The notes below the pieces were generated by a model, which saw only the letters and a program-made list of their open reading frames with translations, had not been told where the DNA came from and made no database searches. DNA of 64,000 nt from an uncultured Clostridia bacterium (GTDB lineage Bacteria; Bacillota; Clostridia; Lachnospirales; Lachnospiraceae), in assembly GCA_947385955.1 (NCBI GenBank), contig CANDNA010000006.1, positions 62,001 to 126,000 on the forward strand. The letters run 5' to 3'. Positions 25,982 through 35,845 of the stretch are shown piece by piece; within the stretch, counting starts at the first letter, position 1; every line of letters starts with the position of its first letter. The position numbers and the translations under genes were made by a program.

Positions 25982-28813
25982 ATGAATTATGGAAAAAAGG
26001 GAATACGTAAAAAGAAAAAAGCGCTTCACTCCACTTCTGTAAAGCTGGGGCGCAAACTTACGCTTCTTATAACAAAAGCGGTCCTCACCGGCATCCTTGC
26101 CATAGCCGTCATCGGGATCAGTGCCGGCATCGGGGTATTCCGCGGTATTTTAAGCTCCGCACCGGATATTTCACACATCGACGTTTCTCCCACCGGGTTC
26201 TCCACCTTTGTCTATGATTCCGAAGGGCATGAACTGGAAAAGCTGGTGGCGGCAGATTCCAACCGAATCCCGGTTACGATGGAACAGATCCCGGAAGATC
26301 TGGCACATGCCTTTGTAGCCATTGAGGATGCCCGGTTTTATGAGCACAACGGCATCGACATCAAGGGGATCATCCGTGCCGGTTTTATTGCCATCAAAGA
26401 CCGGGATCTGTCTCAGGGCGCCAGTACCATTACACAGCAGCTTCTGAAAAACAATGTGTTCGAAGGCTGGACAGACGAAACCACCATCGAAAGCATCAAA
26501 CGTAAAATTCAGGAACAATATCTTGCACTGGAACTGGAGAAAATCATGGACAAGGACAAGATATTGGAAAATTATATGAATACCATCAATCTGGGCCAGA
26601 ATACTCTGGGTGTCCAGGCAGCTTCCCTGCGCTATTTCGGCAAACCGGTTTATGAACTGGAACTGTCGGAATGTGCGGTGATTGCAGGCATTACCCAGAA
26701 TCCGTCCAAATACAATCCGATCTCCCATCCTGAAGAAAATGTAAAACGCCAGAAAACCGTCCTGGCCTATATGCTGGAGCAGGGCTATATCACACAGGAG
26801 GAATATGACGAAGCCATTGAGGACGATGTCTATTCCCGAATCCAGACCGTGAATGAAAAATCCGAAGATGATTCCGTGTATACATACTTTGTGGATGCAC
26901 TCACTCAGGATGTGCTGGATGATCTTGTCAATGTGGCCGGCTATAATGAAACACAGGCTTACAATCTGCTCTACAGCGGCGGCCTGAGCATCTATTCCAC
27001 TCAGGACAGCGCCATCCAGGCGATCTGCGACGAAGCATTTTCCAATCCGGATAACTTTCCCGCAGACACCAAATGGTATCTGAATTATGAGCTTTCCATC
27101 AAAAAGAAAAGCGGTGAAGTGGAAAACCACAGCTCCGAAATGCTGAAAGCCTATTTCCGACAGGAAAAAAGCTCTTTTAATCTGCTCTATTCCTCTCAGG
27201 AAGAAGCCTATGAAGCCATTGAAATTTACAAAGCGGCAGTGATGCAGCCCGGTGACGAAGAAATCGGCGAATATGTTTCCCTGACACCTCAGCCGGAGGT
27301 TTCCATCACGGTAGAGGATCAGAATACCGGCTACGTGGTGGCAATGGTAGGCGGCAGAGGGGCCAAAGAAGCCAGCCGTACTCTGAACCGCGCCACCGAT
27401 ACCGCACGTCAGCCCGGCTCCACCTTTAAGGTGGTTTCCACCTATGCACCGGCACTGGACAGCGCGGGACTTACACTGGGCGACGTACAGAACGACGCTC
27501 CCTATGCCTATGCAGACGGGCGCCCGGTTTCCAACTGGTACAGTTCCGGCTACCGGGGACTGTGTTCCCTCCGGGAAGGTATCAAAGATTCCCTGAACAT
27601 CGTAGCGGTAAAAACACTGACACAGATCACCCCTCAGCTTGGATATGACTATCTGATCAACTTCGGATTTACCACACTGAAAGACAGGTATGAAGTAAAC
27701 GGCAAAGTATTTTCCGATATCCAGCAGTCCCTGGCTCTGGGCGGCATCACAATGGGTGTCACCAATGAGGAGCTGAACGCCGCTTATGCCACCATCGCCA
27801 ATGGCGGGACCTACTACAAGCCCACCCTGTATACCAAGGTGGTGGATCATGACGGCAAAGTGATCCTGGACAACACCAAACCGGAAAGCCACCGTGTCAT
27901 CAAAGAAACCACCGCTTTCCTTCTCACGGATGCGATGGAGGATGTGGTCACATCCGGTACCGGCGGTTCTGTCAACTTCGGCAATATGGCCATCGCCGGA
28001 AAGACCGGAACTACCTCCGATTATAACGATGTATGGTTTGCAGGATACACGCCTTACTATACGGCTACCACCTGGGCCGGCTATGACAACAATACAAAGC
28101 TGACCGGCTCCGAAAAGAATCTGGCAAAGGTACTGTGGCGCGCCGTCATGTCCAAAATTCATGAAGAACTGCCAAATCAGTCCTTTAACCGGCCTTCCGG
28201 CATTGTCAGCGCCACCATATGCAGCCAGTCAGGCAGGCTGCCCATATCGGGCCTGTGCGACGGCTCTCTGAAAAGCGAATATTTTGCCGAGGGTACCGTA
28301 CCGTCAGAAAGCTGTGATGTCCACTATTCCGGTATGGTCTGCGCCTACAGCATGCTGCCGGCTGCCGACGACTGTCCTTTCAGTATGCCCGGCACACTGA
28401 CACTGCTTCCGGAACGGCTGGAAGGCGGCGGTACGGCCCGTAAATCCTCTGCCGCCGACCCGGCCACCGATCCTCTGCAGACAGGAGAAGACCCTCTGCT
28501 GAATGCAAATATTGAAAAATGCCAGCACAATGCAGAGTTTATGGTTCAGCCCGGCGCTGACCTGCTGATTGAACAGCAGCGTCAGGAGCTGATCCTGAAT
28601 GCACAGCAAAACGGTATTACCCTGCCGGAGTCCATCACCAATCCACTGGGGCTTCCTGTGATTCCCGGTACCACGACGCCGATTCCGGGCATTCCCGGAC
28701 TGGATATACCGATTACCGATCCACAGGTTCCTGTGGTACCGGATCCCGGCATACCTGTCACACCGACTCCGGATCCGGCAGTTCCGGCAGCACCGGCTGC
28801 GCCGGTTTCGTAA
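25982..28813 (+). CDS. class A penicillin-binding protein (PBP1A type)
   Basis: This bifunctional enzyme polymerises glycan and cross-links peptidoglycan outside the membrane. The 943-residue product has a basic cytoplasmic tail, one TM anchor (about 34-56), a GT51 transglycosylase domain (EDARFYEHNG near 110, QGASTITQQLLKN) and a transpeptidase domain with RQPGSTFK (SxxK, about 480), SLN near 540 and KTGTTSDYNDVWFAGYTP near 673. The tail (about 870 on) is a Pro/Thr/Val-rich low-complexity stretch ending PAAPAAPVS. The ATG at 25982 has AGGAGG eight bases upstream. Confidence 0.95.
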   Translation: MNYGKKGIRKKKKALHSTSVKLGRKLTLLITKAVLTGILAIAVIGISAGIGVFRGILSSAPDISHIDVSPTGFSTFVYDSEGHELEKLVAADSNRIPVTMEQIPEDLAHAFVAIEDARFYEHNGIDIKGIIRAGFIAIKDRDLSQGASTITQQLLKNNVFEGWTDETTIESIKRKIQEQYLALELEKIMDKDKILENYMNTINLGQNTLGVQAASLRYFGKPVYELELSECAVIAGITQNPSKYNPISHPEENVKRQKTVLAYMLEQGYITQEEYDEAIEDDVYSRIQTVNEKSEDDSVYTYFVDALTQDVLDDLVNVAGYNETQAYNLLYSGGLSIYSTQDSAIQAICDEAFSNPDNFPADTKWYLNYELSIKKKSGEVENHSSEMLKAYFRQEKSSFNLLYSSQEEAYEAIEIYKAAVMQPGDEEIGEYVSLTPQPEVSITVEDQNTGYVVAMVGGRGAKEASRTLNRATDTARQPGSTFKVVSTYAPALDSAGLTLGDVQNDAPYAYADGRPVSNWYSSGYRGLCSLREGIKDSLNIVAVKTLTQITPQLGYDYLINFGFTTLKDRYEVNGKVFSDIQQSLALGGITMGVTNEELNAAYATIANGGTYYKPTLYTKVVDHDGKVILDNTKPESHRVIKETTAFLLTDAMEDVVTSGTGGSVNFGNMAIAGKTGTTSDYNDVWFAGYTPYYTATTWAGYDNNTKLTGSEKNLAKVLWRAVMSKIHEELPNQSFNRPSGIVSATICSQSGRLPISGLCDGSLKSEYFAEGTVPSESCDVHYSGMVCAYSMLPAADDCPFSMPGTLTLLPERLEGGGTARKSSAADPATDPLQTGEDPLLNANIEKCQHNAEFMVQPGADLLIEQQRQELILNAQQNGITLPESITNPLGLPVIPGTTTPIPGIPGLDIPITDPQVPVVPDPGIPVTPTPDPAVPAAPAAPVS

Positions 28814-28845
28814 GCGGGCAAATACCCCAGTCATCGGCATATACC

Positions 28846-28896
28846 AAAAAGCCATAGCCGAATCCTTCTTTGAGATGGATCCTGGCTATGGCTTTT
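28846..28896. terminator. terminator between the PBP gene and the 92-residue gene
   Basis: AAAAAGCCATAGCC (28846-28859) pairs with GGCTATGGCTTTT (28884-28896). A- and T-runs on both sides suit both converging genes. Confidence 0.85.
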
Positions 28897-28921
28897 ATGA
28901 TTCCGGCCTGTTATGCTGTTT

Positions 28922-29200
28922 CTATGCTCTGCTGATGTTTTCGATCTGTTCCTTCAATGCCTCTGCCCCTCTCTGAGCATCCAGTATGGCTTTGCACTGT
29001 TCTGCATATTCACCGTATTCCTCATCCTGATGGCTTTCAAAATAGGCTTTTCCGATTTCACGGTATTTCTGATCCATCACCTCTTCACAGGTATGGAGCA
29101 GATTTTTCAGGCGGGTCACTTCCGCCAGTTCCTTTGCCTTCCGGCTGATCCCCTGTCCTGTCTCTGTTACCGTTTTTTCCAGTTTGTCAAATAAATTCAT
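28922..29200 (-). CDS. small helical protein of unknown function
   Basis: The 92-residue product (MNLFDKLEKTVTETGQGISR) is almost entirely predicted coiled-coil helix, with charged heptads, one CEEVMDQKYREIGKAYFE segment and no TM. The start at 29200 has AGGAGG eight bases upstream; longer frames lack it. Similar short proteins with a C-terminal zinc ribbon exist in clostridia, but this one lacks the ribbon. Confidence 0.75.
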   Translation of the reverse strand: MNLFDKLEKTVTETGQGISRKAKELAEVTRLKNLLHTCEEVMDQKYREIGKAYFESHQDEEYGEYAEQCKAILDAQRGAEALKEQIENISRA

Positions 29201-29246
29201 CGTTCTTTCCTCCTGTTCTGACCCGCACCTGTCTCTTATGGGTTCT

Positions 29247-29810
29247 TTACTCCATCTCTCTGATAATTTCATATAAAGAGTGGTCCTTGATATAATTAAA
29301 CAGATCCCGCATCTCCTGGGGAGATACAATCATACCGTCCCGTATCCAGACGATAAAAATAAAACCAAGAAATTCCGAATAATATCTTGCCAGTGTTTCA
29401 TGGGACAGCAGCTTATATCTGGACACCTTGTTATCCGAATATTCTCTGATAAAATCCAGCAGAATCTCATACAGGCTGTCTTTTACAATGCTTTCAAAAG
29501 AGTTCTGCCCCTGCAGGCGGTAGACCCTGCCATAAAACTCCTTATCCTCCAACATCCGGACAAATATCAGCACCACCGCATCATCCAGCATATCATTCTG
29601 TATCAGCGGCTTTACCGGTACGATTACCTCGGACTTGAAAATATATTCCAGAAGCTGATATTTATCCTGAAAATGGTTGTAAAAAGTAGGACGGATCACC
29701 CCTGCTCCTTCTGCAATTTCCTGTATCGTGATTTTCTCGATCGGTATTCTTTTGGCCAGTTCCTTAAAGCTGTCGATCAGTCGTTTTTCTACATTTTCTT
29801 TTCTGCGCAT
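29247..29810 (-). CDS. TetR-family transcriptional regulator
   Basis: The 187-residue product has an N-terminal TetR HTH (residues 7-53: KITIQEIAEGAGVIRPTFYN HF, DKYQLLEYIF) and a helical C-terminal ligand domain of the type seen in dihydroxyacetone-kinase regulators. It starts two bases after xpt ends, so it is co-transcribed with xpt; a link to purine salvage is not proven. Confidence 0.9.
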   Translation of the reverse strand: MRRKENVEKRLIDSFKELAKRIPIEKITIQEIAEGAGVIRPTFYNHFQDKYQLLEYIFKSEVIVPVKPLIQNDMLDDAVVLIFVRMLEDKEFYGRVYRLQGQNSFESIVKDSLYEILLDFIREYSDNKVSRYKLLSHETLARYYSEFLGFIFIVWIRDGMIVSPQEMRDLFNYIKDHSLYEIIREME

Positions 29811-29812
29811 GA

Positions 29813-30391
29813 TTACCTCCGGAATGTGATTTCCCCGGTAGCCGCATCCATACCGTCCACAACAGCCAGTGATTCCACACGGATGCCCTGCTCCCGCAGC
29901 CGCCTGCCGCCCTCCTGAAAGCCTTTTTCGATAACGATTCCCACACCTTCGATACCGGCTCCGGCGCTTTTCACCAGTTCAATCAAACCGGATACTGCAC
30001 AGCCGTTTGCCAGAAAATCATCTATAATCAGCACATGATCGTCTTTTGACAAAAATTTTGTCGATACGATCACATCATATACCCTGTTATGCGTATACGA
30101 ACGCACACCGGCCGTATAAACCTCACCATCCAGATTGAGACTCCGGGACTTCTTTGCAAATACCACCGGTACCCCGAAATACTGAGCCGCAATACAGGCA
30201 ATCCCAATGCCGGATGCCTCTATCGTCAGTATTTTCGTAATCCTGTCACCGGGAAACAGACGGCGGAACTCCTTTCCGATCTCATTGTACAGTCCGATAT
30301 CCAACTGATGATTCAGAAAACTGTCCACCTTCAGCACATTTCCCTCTTTTACCCTTCCGTCCCTGCGTATTCTCTCTTCCAGCAGCTTCAT
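29813..30391 (-). CDS. xpt: xanthine phosphoribosyltransferase
   Basis: Xpt salvages xanthine to XMP with PRPP. The 192-residue product has [19 protein letters not shown], the base-specificity part [10 protein letters not shown] and the PRPP motif [18 protein letters not shown]. Full length. The leader (30392-30514) shows no convincing purine riboswitch. The next gene upstream is the broken ABC ATPase. Confidence 0.96.
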   Translation of the reverse strand: MKLLEERIRRDGRVKEGNVLKVDSFLNHQLDIGLYNEIGKEFRRLFPGDRITKILTIEASGIGIACIAAQYFGVPVVFAKKSRSLNLDGEVYTAGVRSYTHNRVYDVIVSTKFLSKDDHVLIIDDFLANGCAVSGLIELVKSAGAGIEGVGIVIEKGFQEGGRRLREQGIRVESLAVVDGMDAATGEITFRR

Positions 30392-30514
30392 CGCATCTCT
30401 CCTGTCCTTTGCTCTGTCCTCTTTTGCAGTGCAGTATCTGTATCTAAAGTCCTATTAACAGGGTAACAAAAAAAAGCTGCTTTCACAAGGTTTTTATGCT
30501 ATTACATATGTTAT

Positions 30515-30694
30515 TTATTTTCCCTCTTCCAACAACATACCATCTGTGATCCGTACCGTCCGCTCCGCTGCCCCTGCCACATTGGGATCATGCGTAATCA
30601 TTACGATGGTATGGCCCATCTCATGCAGTTGTCCAAACAGCTTCAAAACCTCCCGGCCGCTGGCCTGATCCAGTGCTCCGGTGGGTTCGTCCGT
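30515..30694 (-). pseudogene. 3' fragment of an ABC-transporter ATPase, cut by the ICE
   Basis: Only the last 59 residues remain: TDEPTGALD (Walker B end and D-loop), MITHDPNVAGAAERTVRI (H-loop His) and GMLLEEGK. This is the C-terminus of a MacB/LolD-type exporter ATPase; Walker A, Q-loop and the LSGGQ signature are missing. The frame stays open upstream into unrelated ICE DNA, so the join lies at about 30,695, within the codons just before DEPTGALD. The 5' part should lie beyond the right edge of the window. Confidence 0.85.
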
Positions 30695-30987
30695 AAAATG
30701 TACCCCACTCCCGCAATCCCTTGTAAACACTGGCTTTAACGGCATACAAAAGTGTGTATTGTGTTCTGTTTTTCTGTCTTTTCCCAAAAGAAAAAGCATG
30801 ACCGCAGCCATACTCTGACATTTTTCTGTTTCTTCATTATCTATATGTGTGTTTCTATCCTGCCCCGGAGATTCTGTGATTTCCGGCTTATATTGTTTTA
30901 CAGGATATGTACTCAGATCTCTCTGCCAACGACCAACAGGCATACTTTTCTGTATGCTGGCTGTCGGTTCTTACCTTAAAGGCTATG
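30695..30987. other. left-end non-coding DNA of the ICE
   Basis: No gene was seen between the break and the TnpC-like gene. A small stem, CAGGCATAC (30938-30946) with GTATGCTG, may terminate the recombinase operon. Recombinase-binding sites should lie here but I could not define them. Confidence 0.45.
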
Positions 30988-31371
30988 TTACAGATTCCGG
31001 AGCAGTTCCCTGTTCTTCCGCCCCAGCGCTTTTTTCAGCTTTTCGTTCTCCTGCCGCAGTTCCTCCATTTCCTGCTGCATTGCCCTGACCTGTTTCTGCA
31101 GCGACTGGATCTCATTGTTCATCGCCATGTCAAGGATGTTTTTCCTCGGATGGCTCATGCCGCCCTGCTGTTCCTGCACCTTGTCCAGCGTCTGGCGCAC
31201 CGGCTGGTTTTTGTAGAAAAAGCCTCTTGAAAGCCCTGTTTTTTCCATCAGCTTTGGGACCGTGACCTTTTCCCCTTCATCCATCAGTTCAAAGATTGCT
31301 TTCCTCGCCCTCTCGATCTTCTCATCGCTGGCTTTCCTGTTACATTCCAGCATCTTCTCGTATTTGCTCAT
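30988..31371 (-). CDS. TnpC-like/DUF6262 coiled-coil transposition protein
   Basis: The 127-residue product (MSKYEKMLECNRKASDEKIE) has an N-terminal HTH-like part (KVTVPKLMEKTGLSRGFFYK) and a long C-terminal coiled coil (LQKQVRAMQQEMEELRQENE). Size, order and layout match TnpC of Tn554 (125 residues), which affects orientation and efficiency of integration. The start at 31371 overlaps the upstream recombinase gene by 32 bases. Confidence 0.8.
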   Translation of the reverse strand: MSKYEKMLECNRKASDEKIERARKAIFELMDEGEKVTVPKLMEKTGLSRGFFYKNQPVRQTLDKVQEQQGGMSHPRKNILDMAMNNEIQSLQKQVRAMQQEMEELRQENEKLKKALGRKNRELLRNL

Positions 31372-32860
31372 ATTCTTCCTCCCATCCGTCCAGATTCTGC
31401 AGGATGATCTCCGACAGCATGTTCCTGACCTCCCGTGTCTCATCCGCCAGCGTCTGGTTGCTCATCTTCCTGTAATATTTCACGTTCTGGACGCTGCTGT
31501 GTCCCAGCAGCTTGGCGATGGTGAAATCGTCCAGATGCATCTCCGTCAGCTTCACCCCGTAATAATGCCGGTACATATGGCTCCCGAAACCGAACAGCCT
31601 GCCATTGTCATCCCGCAGGTTCTCCTTATGGATCATCTCCACCACCTTGTTCTGGAGCCGGTTATATGGCAGGGGATTCTCTGGGTTCTTATCGTCCACA
31701 AAGATGAACCTGGTCGGCCCGTGCTGTTCCTCCGTGTAAGCTATCGCCCTGCGGATCAGTTCCGCAAGCTCGCGGCTCACCGGCTTTTCAAAGGTCTTGG
31801 TTTTCATCTGCCGTATCCTTATGATCGTTTCCACGCCGCTCTCGTACAGGCAGTCCGTCTGGAGCGTCAGTGTGTCGGAGATCCGGGTGCCCAGCATCTG
31901 GTGGATGACCATCGCCCTGGCGATCTGCTCATCCATCTTCACGATCCCTGCGTTCAGCCTCTGCAGCTCGTCATCAGAATATACCCTGAATTCCGGCTGG
32001 CGGGCAGGCGGGATATCCCGGTTCAGGAACAGCAGCTCCAGGTTGTCATAGCCGCATGCCTTGCCAATGCTTTCCAGGATGGCCCTGAGCCTGTTCAGGT
32101 CCGCATGGAAACTCTTGGTCTCTATATCCTCTGTTTTAAGGTATGTCAGGTATTCCTCCACGGTCTCCCTGCTGATATCCCGGCAGGACTGCACCTCTTT
32201 CTGCCTTTCGGCAAGGTATTTTGACAGGCGGCGCATTGCCGTCATCTCCTTCTGTACGCAGGCGATCGCTTCTTTCTGGAGGTTCAGGTATATGCCTTTT
32301 TTCAGTTCCTCCCGTATCCCAGGCTGTGATATTTTTGTGAAATTGACTGTCCTGTAATTCTTGATGGGATTCGCCCTGACCATGATGTCCAGCCTGTCAA
32401 GCTCCCATATGTCTTTTTCTGTCTCATCCCCCTGGGTGCCACCCTGCCCCGTGAATTCCAGTACCTGGATAAAATAATTGAGGAGCCTGCTGGTGCCTGC
32501 GCCCACGTTTCCATATACACCGTGTTTTTCAAATGTCAGCGGGATGCCTTCCGACAGCATCCACCCCTTAAACTGCCGCAGCCATGTTTCCCTGTCGCGG
32601 TCGTGGAGGCTTTCCACACGTTTTGCTCGTTTCTGCAGGAATCTGCAGACTTTTTTATAAAGCTGCCTTTCCCCATAGACAGTCATCAGCGAGACGCTTT
32701 CCACCCTGTGCATGATAAAGGCTGCAAATTCTTCCCGCATCGTTTCTGCCGGGATGCCGCCCAGGTCATAGTGCGGGTCTTTTCCCATCCGCTGCCGCTG
32801 GATTTCCGTTGCCGTTTTGTAGCTTTCCATCTCTTTCAGGCTGATCCTGTTCCCCGTCAC
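31340..32860 (-). CDS. tyrosine recombinase, third of the module
   Basis: The 506-residue product has the catalytic set near its C-terminus: Arg in LGTRISDTLT, H-x-x-R-H in GSHMYRHYYG, LLGHSS and the nucleophile Tyr in NVKYYRKM. The GTG start at 32860 has AAGGAGG eight bases upstream and overlaps the TnpB-like gene by 95 bases. Together with the two upstream recombinases it makes a three-enzyme integration unit. Confidence 0.85.
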   Translation of the reverse strand: MTGNRISLKEMESYKTATEIQRQRMGKDPHYDLGGIPAETMREEFAAFIMHRVESVSLMTVYGERQLYKKVCRFLQKRAKRVESLHDRDRETWLRQFKGWMLSEGIPLTFEKHGVYGNVGAGTSRLLNYFIQVLEFTGQGGTQGDETEKDIWELDRLDIMVRANPIKNYRTVNFTKISQPGIREELKKGIYLNLQKEAIACVQKEMTAMRRLSKYLAERQKEVQSCRDISRETVEEYLTYLKTEDIETKSFHADLNRLRAILESIGKACGYDNLELLFLNRDIPPARQPEFRVYSDDELQRLNAGIVKMDEQIARAMVIHQMLGTRISDTLTLQTDCLYESGVETIIRIRQMKTKTFEKPVSRELAELIRRAIAYTEEQHGPTRFIFVDDKNPENPLPYNRLQNKVVEMIHKENLRDDNGRLFGFGSHMYRHYYGVKLTEMHLDDFTIAKLLGHSSVQNVKYYRKMSNQTLADETREVRNMLSEIILQNLDGWEEEYEQIREDAGM

Positions 32861-34598
32861 TGCCTCCCCCTCCTTTCCTTATCTTCAGGTCGGCCGCAAG
32901 GCTGCCGTGTTCCCTGAAATATTTTTCGTTTGCTTTCTCTATCTTCTTTGGCATGTAGTCCACATACTGCTGTGTCATTTCCTCATAAACATGCCCCAGG
33001 TAATCCCTCACCCCCTGCAGGGACACCCCGCTGTCATAAAACAGGGTGGCTATGCCGTGGCGGTAGTCATGGGATTTGAAAATGTACCCGCCGCCCTTAA
33101 TGCCATTCTTTTCACAGCATTCCTGCATCTTCAGCCGGAATGTGGCGCTCCGGTAGGCTTCCCCCCGGCCGTTCTTAAATACATACTCATCCGGCCCTGT
33201 CTGGTGTTTTTTCAGGTATACCATCATCAGCCGGTACAGGGCGTATGGTATGGGTATGCGCTTGTAGCTGCGCATCTTCGTCTGGTAGACCTGTACCCAG
33301 GCATCCTTCCCCTGTATGTAATAGGCATCCCCTTTCAGCGTGCAGACCTCACTGATGCGCAGACCGATGCCCCACAGGTGCAGGTACATCAGCCGGATGT
33401 CCTCCGGGAAACCGGGGAGCTTCTGTAATATCTCCGCCCATACATCCTCGCCCACGCTCCTGTCATTATGTCCCGGCACCACTTTTTTCAGATAGTAGTC
33501 TGCACAGAATGGTGCCCGCTCAATGTATCCCCTCGCGATCAGGAAGTTGAAAAAATGCTGGATGCTCATGACCTGCGCGTTATAGGATTTCGGCTGAAGC
33601 CCTTTGTCTGCCAGTTTCCGGAAATATCCATCCATCTGTTTCCCTGTGGCTCTGCGGACATCATCCTGCCCCGCCTGTTCTGTTTCTGAAAGGAAATTCC
33701 TTACCCATATCATCTCTACCTGGAGGACGCTGATCGACAGGTTGGTCACCCCTATCCCATAGCGCATGTATTTTTTCAGCAGGTCCCGGTTCCCTTTGTT
33801 GGCGACCTCCAGAAAGGACAATGCTTTTACCGGTTTTGCCGGGTTTAAGCGTTCCGGCTGTATGTGCAGGCGTTCCATGTACCACACGTTGGCATCCCAG
33901 CGTATCTCCGGCGCCTGCATAAAAAGCGCTTTCCTGCATAAATCTATGATCCCGGATGATGCCTTATTTTCCCCGGATGCCCGCATGGCTTCCTCAAATT
34001 CCCTCGCCAGCACAGGTTCGATCCCGTCAATGTCACCAATCCCCCTGCCAATGCAGAATCCGTACAGTTCCCTGAGCCTGTGCAGGTGTACCAGCAGCTG
34101 GTCTCCGCTGTAGTTCCCTATGACATAATGCAGGCTGTCAAAAATCTGGCGCTTCATCTTCTCCGGCGCTTTCTGCCCGAAATCCCATGCCAGCTTATTT
34201 TTGTTGGCCGCGTTGATGAACCGTTCCGCAATCTCCGGGTCCGGATGGTACGGCAGGAACAGGATGCTGTTTTCGTATTCCGCTGTGGGCCTTCCCCTGT
34301 CCCGCACTGCCCGCACCTGTCCTTTTATGGAGTGCAACTTGACCAGATCCATTGCCTTCATGTATGCCAGGTAAGCCGTGGAGCGAAACTGTCCCCGCAG
34401 GAACTGCTCATACGCCGCCCTCGCCGGATAGTCCAGTTCGCTGATATGCCAGATCCCCCTGTCCTCCATGAACGCCCTGAGTTTGTTGCGGTGTGTGGGA
34501 AGTACCTCTGTGCATTCCGCCAGTTCCCTCCCCAGCTGTTCCTGTAATTGTCCTGTGTCCTCCTGCGGCAGCGCCTGCAGGTATTGGTATGCCGGCAT
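32766..34598 (-). CDS. TnpB-like tyrosine recombinase
   Basis: The 610-residue product is close in size to TnpB of Tn554 (630). Catalytic residues: Arg in GIGLRISEVC, HDYRH in KSHDYRHGIA, YLGH and Tyr in QQYVDYMPKK. A long N-terminal arm-binding region precedes them. I prefer the ATG at 34598 (AAAGGG eight bases upstream) over the GTG at 34607. It starts 15 bases after tnpA ends. Confidence 0.88.
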   Translation of the reverse strand: MPAYQYLQALPQEDTGQLQEQLGRELAECTEVLPTHRNKLRAFMEDRGIWHISELDYPARAAYEQFLRGQFRSTAYLAYMKAMDLVKLHSIKGQVRAVRDRGRPTAEYENSILFLPYHPDPEIAERFINAANKNKLAWDFGQKAPEKMKRQIFDSLHYVIGNYSGDQLLVHLHRLRELYGFCIGRGIGDIDGIEPVLAREFEEAMRASGENKASSGIIDLCRKALFMQAPEIRWDANVWYMERLHIQPERLNPAKPVKALSFLEVANKGNRDLLKKYMRYGIGVTNLSISVLQVEMIWVRNFLSETEQAGQDDVRRATGKQMDGYFRKLADKGLQPKSYNAQVMSIQHFFNFLIARGYIERAPFCADYYLKKVVPGHNDRSVGEDVWAEILQKLPGFPEDIRLMYLHLWGIGLRISEVCTLKGDAYYIQGKDAWVQVYQTKMRSYKRIPIPYALYRLMMVYLKKHQTGPDEYVFKNGRGEAYRSATFRLKMQECCEKNGIKGGGYIFKSHDYRHGIATLFYDSGVSLQGVRDYLGHVYEEMTQQYVDYMPKKIEKANEKYFREHGSLAADLKIRKGGGGSDGEQDQPERDGKLQNGNGNPAAADGKRPAL

Positions 34599-34613
34599 AC
34601 CCACCACCCTTTC

Positions 34614-35729
34614 CTATGGCATCTTCCCGATGCCGTAATTGACGGAATGCTTCTCATAGAACTCGCGGCTTGCCTCCAGCAGCTTGTCATCCAGGATGCC
34701 CAGGTATCTGATCGTGGTATCCAGGTGCTTGTGCCCAAGAGCCTGGCTGATCAGTTCCAGCGGCCAGCCCGCATTCCATCTTGTGACTGCGAAATACCTC
34801 CGCAGCATGTGTGGCGTCAGTTCCGTGCCTGTCTTTTCCGCCGCCCGCTCCAGCATGGCGTAGACGCTGTCCACTTTCAGGGGCTGGCCTGCGGTATCGC
34901 CGGAGATATTGATGAACAGGTAGCTCTGGTGCTGGAGCAGTTCCCGGTATTCCGCAAGGTAGCCCATCAGGAATTCAAAGGCGTCATCGCTGATCTTGGC
35001 TTTCCGGTACTCCGCGTTCTTTGCGCGGGCCTCGTTTTCATTGTCATCGCGGAAATACACGCCGATGGTGTGCCTCTCATAGTCGATGTCCCTGGTGTAA
35101 TCCACGCCCAGGATCTCCCCGATGCGGAACCCTGTCTCCGCGATCAGCAGCAGGAGCAGCTGGTCGCGGCTGTTGGTGCATGCCTGCAGGGTGGCGATGA
35201 TCTCATCCTCCCCCGCCGCCCTCACGTTGCGTTCCTCCGCTTTCATATAGCCGCCGAAGGACCTGCACCGCAGCGTCCGTTTGACGCCCGCCGCATTGGG
35301 CACCGTGATCTGGCTGTAGGAGAGCACCCGGAGGCTCGGCACATAGCCGCACTCCGACATAAAAAGATAGAACCCGAACACATCCTTTAAGTATGCGTTG
35401 CAGGTCCCATTGTCAGCATCCCCTGTTTTCTTTTTCTCCGTATGGCACCCCTCTTTCAGCCAGTATAAAAACTGTGTGAAGTGGCTGCTCTGTTCCTCAT
35501 ACCCCATGCCGCAGACTGCGGGGAAGTCCAGTTCCTTTTCCGCAAGGTATTCCATGTAGCAGCACAGGGAAAAGGCATACCGTTTCACCGTGTTCGGGGA
35601 AAGGTTTGACTTTATCTTGTGTTTCAGGTATTTGCTTGGGAGCAGGGCGACCTCCAGTGTCTCCCCGTCCATGATGTAAAAATATTTTGCCGTCCCTTCG
35701 GCTGCTGTTTCCACTGTATAGCGTTTCAC
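34614..35729 (-). CDS. TnpA-like tyrosine recombinase
   Basis: The 371-residue product matches TnpA of Tn554 (361) in size and position. It has a SAM-like N-domain and the catalytic residues Arg in TGFRIGEILG, HMLRR in LTPHMLRRYF, ALGHKH and Tyr in TTIRYLGIL. The start is GTG at 35729 with a purine-rich GGGGGCAG ahead. First gene of the tnpA-tnpB-third recombinase-tnpC order. Confidence 0.9.
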   Translation of the reverse strand: MKRYTVETAAEGTAKYFYIMDGETLEVALLPSKYLKHKIKSNLSPNTVKRYAFSLCCYMEYLAEKELDFPAVCGMGYEEQSSHFTQFLYWLKEGCHTEKKKTGDADNGTCNAYLKDVFGFYLFMSECGYVPSLRVLSYSQITVPNAAGVKRTLRCRSFGGYMKAEERNVRAAGEDEIIATLQACTNSRDQLLLLLIAETGFRIGEILGVDYTRDIDYERHTIGVYFRDDNENEARAKNAEYRKAKISDDAFEFLMGYLAEYRELLQHQSYLFINISGDTAGQPLKVDSVYAMLERAAEKTGTELTPHMLRRYFAVTRWNAGWPLELISQALGHKHLDTTIRYLGILDDKLLEASREFYEKHSVNYGIGKMP

Positions 35730-35845
35730 CTGCCCCCGCCCCCTTTCCTGACGCCATACACAGTATACCGTGTAAGTGTGATGTTATCTATATCCATACC
35801 CAACAAACATGGCTGCCGGAAATAAAGCAGAACCGACAAAGGTTT

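Noticed and set aside
26171-28162. 663-codon open frame opposite the PBP gene
   Set aside because: Shadow of a strongly biased coding strand; the plus strand has full PBP motifs.
30392-30514. Purine riboswitch before xpt
   Set aside because: I looked for the conserved three-way junction bases and loop pairs and did not find them.
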